Shown in pieces: positions 61,633-64,000 of a stretch of 64,000 nt of DNA. The DNA comes from RPQJ01 sp963700045. Its GTDB lineage: Bacteria > Pseudomonadota > Gammaproteobacteria > Steroidobacterales > Steroidobacteraceae. Within the stretch, counting starts at the first letter, position 1. Every line of letters starts with the position of its first letter. Under the pieces are notes generated by a model. It was not told where the DNA came from and did not search any database. It worked only from the letters and a program-made list of their open reading frames with translations. A program made the position numbers and the translations under genes. Location: NCBI GenBank assembly GCA_963700045.1, contig CAVOWK010000015.1, positions 1 to 64,000 of the forward strand. The letters are read 5' to 3'.

Positions 61633-63693
61633 ATGAAGAAAGCGAGACACCCCGATCCGCTCGCCGCAATGCTGGTTGGCTCCCTGCTGTCATGGGCGCC
61701 TGCGCGCGCCACGGAGGGCCTGGAGACGGTCCAGGTCACGGCGACGCGCCGCGCCGAGTCCACCTTCGACGTACCGGTGGCGACTGACGTCATCGACCGG
61801 GACGAGATCCGGGCCGCGGCCCCGCAGACGGTGATGGACGCGCTGCGCGGCCAGGCAGGCGCCTACGTGCAGCAAACGACTCCCGGCCAGGGTGTCGTGA
61901 TCCTGCGTGGCCTCAAGGGCTCCGAGGTGCTGCACGTCGTCGACGGGTTCCGCCTCAACGACGCCATTTTCCGCAATGCGCCGAATCAGTACGTCGCACT
62001 CGTCGACAGCCAGTCGCTGGCCCGCATCGAGGCCGTGCGCGGCCCGATGTCTGCGCTGTACGGCAGCGACGCGATGGGCGGCGTCCTGCAGATGCTGACG
62101 TGGGAGCCTCGCTTCGAAGGCAGCGAGTGGCAGAGCCGCGGGCTGCTGCGATCGATGTACGGCAGCGCCGACGACTCGACGCTGTCCCGGGTCGAGGGCG
62201 CCCTGGGCCGCGAGCGACTGGTCGTGAGTGGCGGTGCGACCTACCAGGACGTGAACGAGCGCCGCGTCGGTGGCGGCGAGGAGTTGCCTTACACGCAATT
62301 CACCGCACGAGCGGCCGACGCCAGAGTCCGCGCGATGGTCACGGCGGGCAACGAACTCACCCTGTCGCTGCAGTACTCCGAGCAGCCGCGGACCCCCCGT
62401 TATGATGAACTCACGCCGGGTTATGGCCAGGCCCAGCCGAATTCCGCAGTGTACTGGTTCGAGCCGCAACGCCGTGATTTTGCGCAGCTGCGCTGGCGCG
62501 CAAGCGACCCGACCAGCGCCTGGGACAGTGCCGAGGCACAGGTCGGCCAGCAGGTGATCGAGGACGGCCGCCGCAATCGTGACTCTGGTTCCAACAACGA
62601 GGACCGCGAAAGCAACGTGGATACGAGCCGCGGGCTGGCGTTCCAGGCCAGCAAGGCCGTCGGCGCCAGCCATCACTTGACTTACGGCTTCGATCACTAC
62701 GAAGACGAAGTCGAATCGTCACGCACCCGCACCGACATCGTGACGGGCACGACCAGCGTTCGTGCGCCACGCTTTCCCGATGGATCCACGATGTCCCAGG
62801 CCGGTGCCTTCGTCGCCGACGATTGGTCCGTGGGCGAGCGGCTCGACGTGCTGGGCGGCGTGCGCTGGAGCAGGAGCCGCACACGCCTGCCTGCAAGCGG
62901 TGAGTTCGCTGCCACGACCGTCGAGGACGACGGGTTCACGGGCAACCTGGGCGTCGCCTGCACGTTGACGGAGAGCGTCCGGCTCGTCGCCAACCTGGGA
63001 CAGGGCTTCCGCGCGCCGAACGTGTTCGACCTCGGCACCTACGGCGACCGCCCGGGCAATCGCTTCAACGTCCCGAATCCGGACCTGGCGCCGGAACAGG
63101 TGACGACGCTCGACGCCGGCTGGAAAGTGCTGAACGACCGGCTCGATGGTGAACTGATCGGTTACTACTCGCGCTACCGCGACAAGATCACGAGCGTGCT
63201 GACCGGCGAGGTGACGGACTCGGGGCGCCTGGTCGTGCAGAGCCGGAACGCAGCGCGCCTGGTGCTCTACGGCGCGGAGTTTTCCCTGCGGCACTGGCTC
63301 TCGGATTCAGTCGAGTGGCGCACGCAGCTCACGTGGACCCACGGCGAGGAGACGCTGGCGGGCGACAGCTATCCAGCCGACCGGATTCCGCCGCTCAATG
63401 GCAGCGCAGGAATCACGTGGCGACCCGCAACGCGCTGGACGCTGGATGGCTGGCTGAACTTCGCCGACCAGCAGGACCGGTATAGCCCGCGCGACGAGGT
63501 TGACCCGCGGATCCGGCCGGACAGCACCCCGGGCTGGGCGACACTGAACGTCCGCGCAGCCTGGGAGGCCAGCGAGCACGTGTACACGTCGCTGCAGTAC
63601 GGCAACATCGGCGATCACCGCTATCGTGAATTCGGCTCGGGCCTGGACGCGGCGGGACGCGGCATCGTCCTGACGCTCGAACTGCGGCTGTAG
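61633..63693 (+). CDS. TonB-dependent receptor (BtuB/heme-receptor-like)
   Basis: A 686-residue outer-membrane receptor. The signal peptide ends near APARA-TEG; VQVTATRR follows as the TonB-box region. The plug shows VVILRGLKGSEVLHVVDGFR and IEAVRGPMSALYGSDAMGGVLQM. The barrel has GQGFRAPNVFDLGTYG, and PNPDLAPEQVTTLDAGWK, as in heme, transferrin and corrin receptors, and ends ...LTLELRL. The ligand is not fixed by the sequence. No cobalamin riboswitch is evident in the 150 bases upstream. With a B12-dependent mutase in the same window, a corrinoid ligand is an attractive but unproven idea. Confidence 0.92.
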   Translation: MKKARHPDPLAAMLVGSLLSWAPARATEGLETVQVTATRRAESTFDVPVATDVIDRDEIRAAAPQTVMDALRGQAGAYVQQTTPGQGVVILRGLKGSEVLHVVDGFRLNDAIFRNAPNQYVALVDSQSLARIEAVRGPMSALYGSDAMGGVLQMLTWEPRFEGSEWQSRGLLRSMYGSADDSTLSRVEGALGRERLVVSGGATYQDVNERRVGGGEELPYTQFTARAADARVRAMVTAGNELTLSLQYSEQPRTPRYDELTPGYGQAQPNSAVYWFEPQRRDFAQLRWRASDPTSAWDSAEAQVGQQVIEDGRRNRDSGSNNEDRESNVDTSRGLAFQASKAVGASHHLTYGFDHYEDEVESSRTRTDIVTGTTSVRAPRFPDGSTMSQAGAFVADDWSVGERLDVLGGVRWSRSRTRLPASGEFAATTVEDDGFTGNLGVACTLTESVRLVANLGQGFRAPNVFDLGTYGDRPGNRFNVPNPDLAPEQVTTLDAGWKVLNDRLDGELIGYYSRYRDKITSVLTGEVTDSGRLVVQSRNAARLVLYGAEFSLRHWLSDSVEWRTQLTWTHGEETLAGDSYPADRIPPLNGSAGITWRPATRWTLDGWLNFADQQDRYSPRDEVDPRIRPDSTPGWATLNVRAAWEASEHVYTSLQYGNIGDHRYREFGSGLDAAGRGIVLTLELRL

Positions 63694-63694
63694 T

Positions 63695-64000
63695 TCAGTC
63701 CGTCAGCGGCACGCCGGCCGCCAGCAACTCGTCGATCAGCGGCTGCAGGTGTCGCTCGAACCGACGCCAGCGGCCAACGCTGCTGGCATAGAGCGGCTGC
63801 CTGACCTGCACCGCGCTCGCCGTGGCCACTGCGTGCTCATTGCGTTCGAAATGGAGGCACGCCTCCTCCCAGGGCAGGCGGCAATGCGCTAGCAGCCGCC
63901 CGGTCTCGGCACGCTGATCGGCGACGAGCGCCTCGTACGGGACTTCGTGCACCCGCCCCGGCAGCGTGGTCCGCCAATGCGCGATGAGCCGGTCGAACTG
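63695..64000 (-). CDS. Sulfotransferase-family protein, C-terminal fragment (cut by window end)
   Basis: The last 101 residues of a larger gene that continues past the window. FDRLIAHWRTTLPG, VPYEALVADQ, LPWEEACLHF and ASSVGRWRRFERHLQPL match the C-terminal part of the tetratricopeptide-sulfotransferase group, in which a PAPS-dependent sulfotransferase fold follows TPR repeats. The N-terminal PAPS-binding loop is outside the window, so activity cannot be judged. The gene is convergent with the TonB receptor, one base between stops. Confidence 0.85.
   Translation of the reverse strand, partial: QFDRLIAHWRTTLPGRVHEVPYEALVADQRAETGRLLAHCRLPWEEACLHFERNEHAVATASAVQVRQPLYASSVGRWRRFERHLQPLIDELLAAGVPLTD

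Overview
The window is GC-rich (roughly two thirds G+C), densely coded DNA from a Gram-negative bacterium. It has FadB/FadA-type beta-oxidation, TonB-dependent receptors, an Slt-type lytic transglycosylase, a UrcA-family protein, a peptidase S10 and a NadB/NadA pair. I read this as a gammaproteobacterium near Steroidobacterales, Nevskiales or Xanthomonadales; this is inference from gene content, since no ribosomal marker lies in the window. I see no rRNA, tRNA, CRISPR array, transposase or prophage gene.

Layout. 0-7.5 kb: an amidohydrolase and a broken DUF938 methyltransferase, a gamma-glutamyltransferase lipoprotein, an AGCS amino-acid symporter, a frameshifted metallophosphoesterase, a VOC protein and a LOG-family protein. 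7.5-17.3 kb, all on the minus strand: an acyl-CoA activation and beta-oxidation block (acyl-CoA ligase, TetR regulator, two acyl-CoA dehydrogenases, fadB, fadA) ending in a DNA-deoxyinosine glycosylase. 17.4-27.8 kb: a catabolic island of alternating divergent and convergent pairs. It holds an iron-ADH-fold reductase with a MeaB GTPase, a split B12-dependent acyl-CoA mutase, an SDR with an enoyl-CoA hydratase, and a P450, MBL hydrolase and TonB receptor set. 28-34 kb: a lytic transglycosylase, an unknown protein behind a structured leader with its own promoter and terminator, small membrane and secreted proteins, and a lysoplasmalogenase. 33.5-41.5 kb: patatin, DOMON-like, DUF1343/NamZ, glpD, an OPT transporter and glpK. 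41.5-53 kb: a sterol-desaturase/beta-lactamase-fold fusion, a P-type ATPase, envelope proteins, a DnaQ-like exonuclease and a DUF294 signalling protein. 53-64 kb: DUF485/ActP acetate uptake, a saccharopine-dehydrogenase-like protein, MAPEG, peptidase S10, nadA-nadB, a second TonB receptor and the end of a sulfotransferase.

How it fits together. The region from 7.5 to 27.8 kb reads as one programme for taking up, hydroxylating, activating and degrading a hydrophobic, branched acyl substrate. The TonB receptor would import it, the P450 would oxidise it, the ligase would load it onto CoA, the B12 mutase would rearrange the carbon skeleton, and the SDR, hydratase, dehydrogenases and FadAB would finish it. 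The mutase large subunit lacks two residues that define characterised acyl-CoA mutases, so its substrate is probably not methylmalonyl-CoA. Two promoter regions of this block share a short palindromic motif that the TetR protein could bind.

Quality note. Five genes carry single-base frame breaks, several in short runs of one base. This pattern fits uncorrected sequence errors at least as well as true gene decay.
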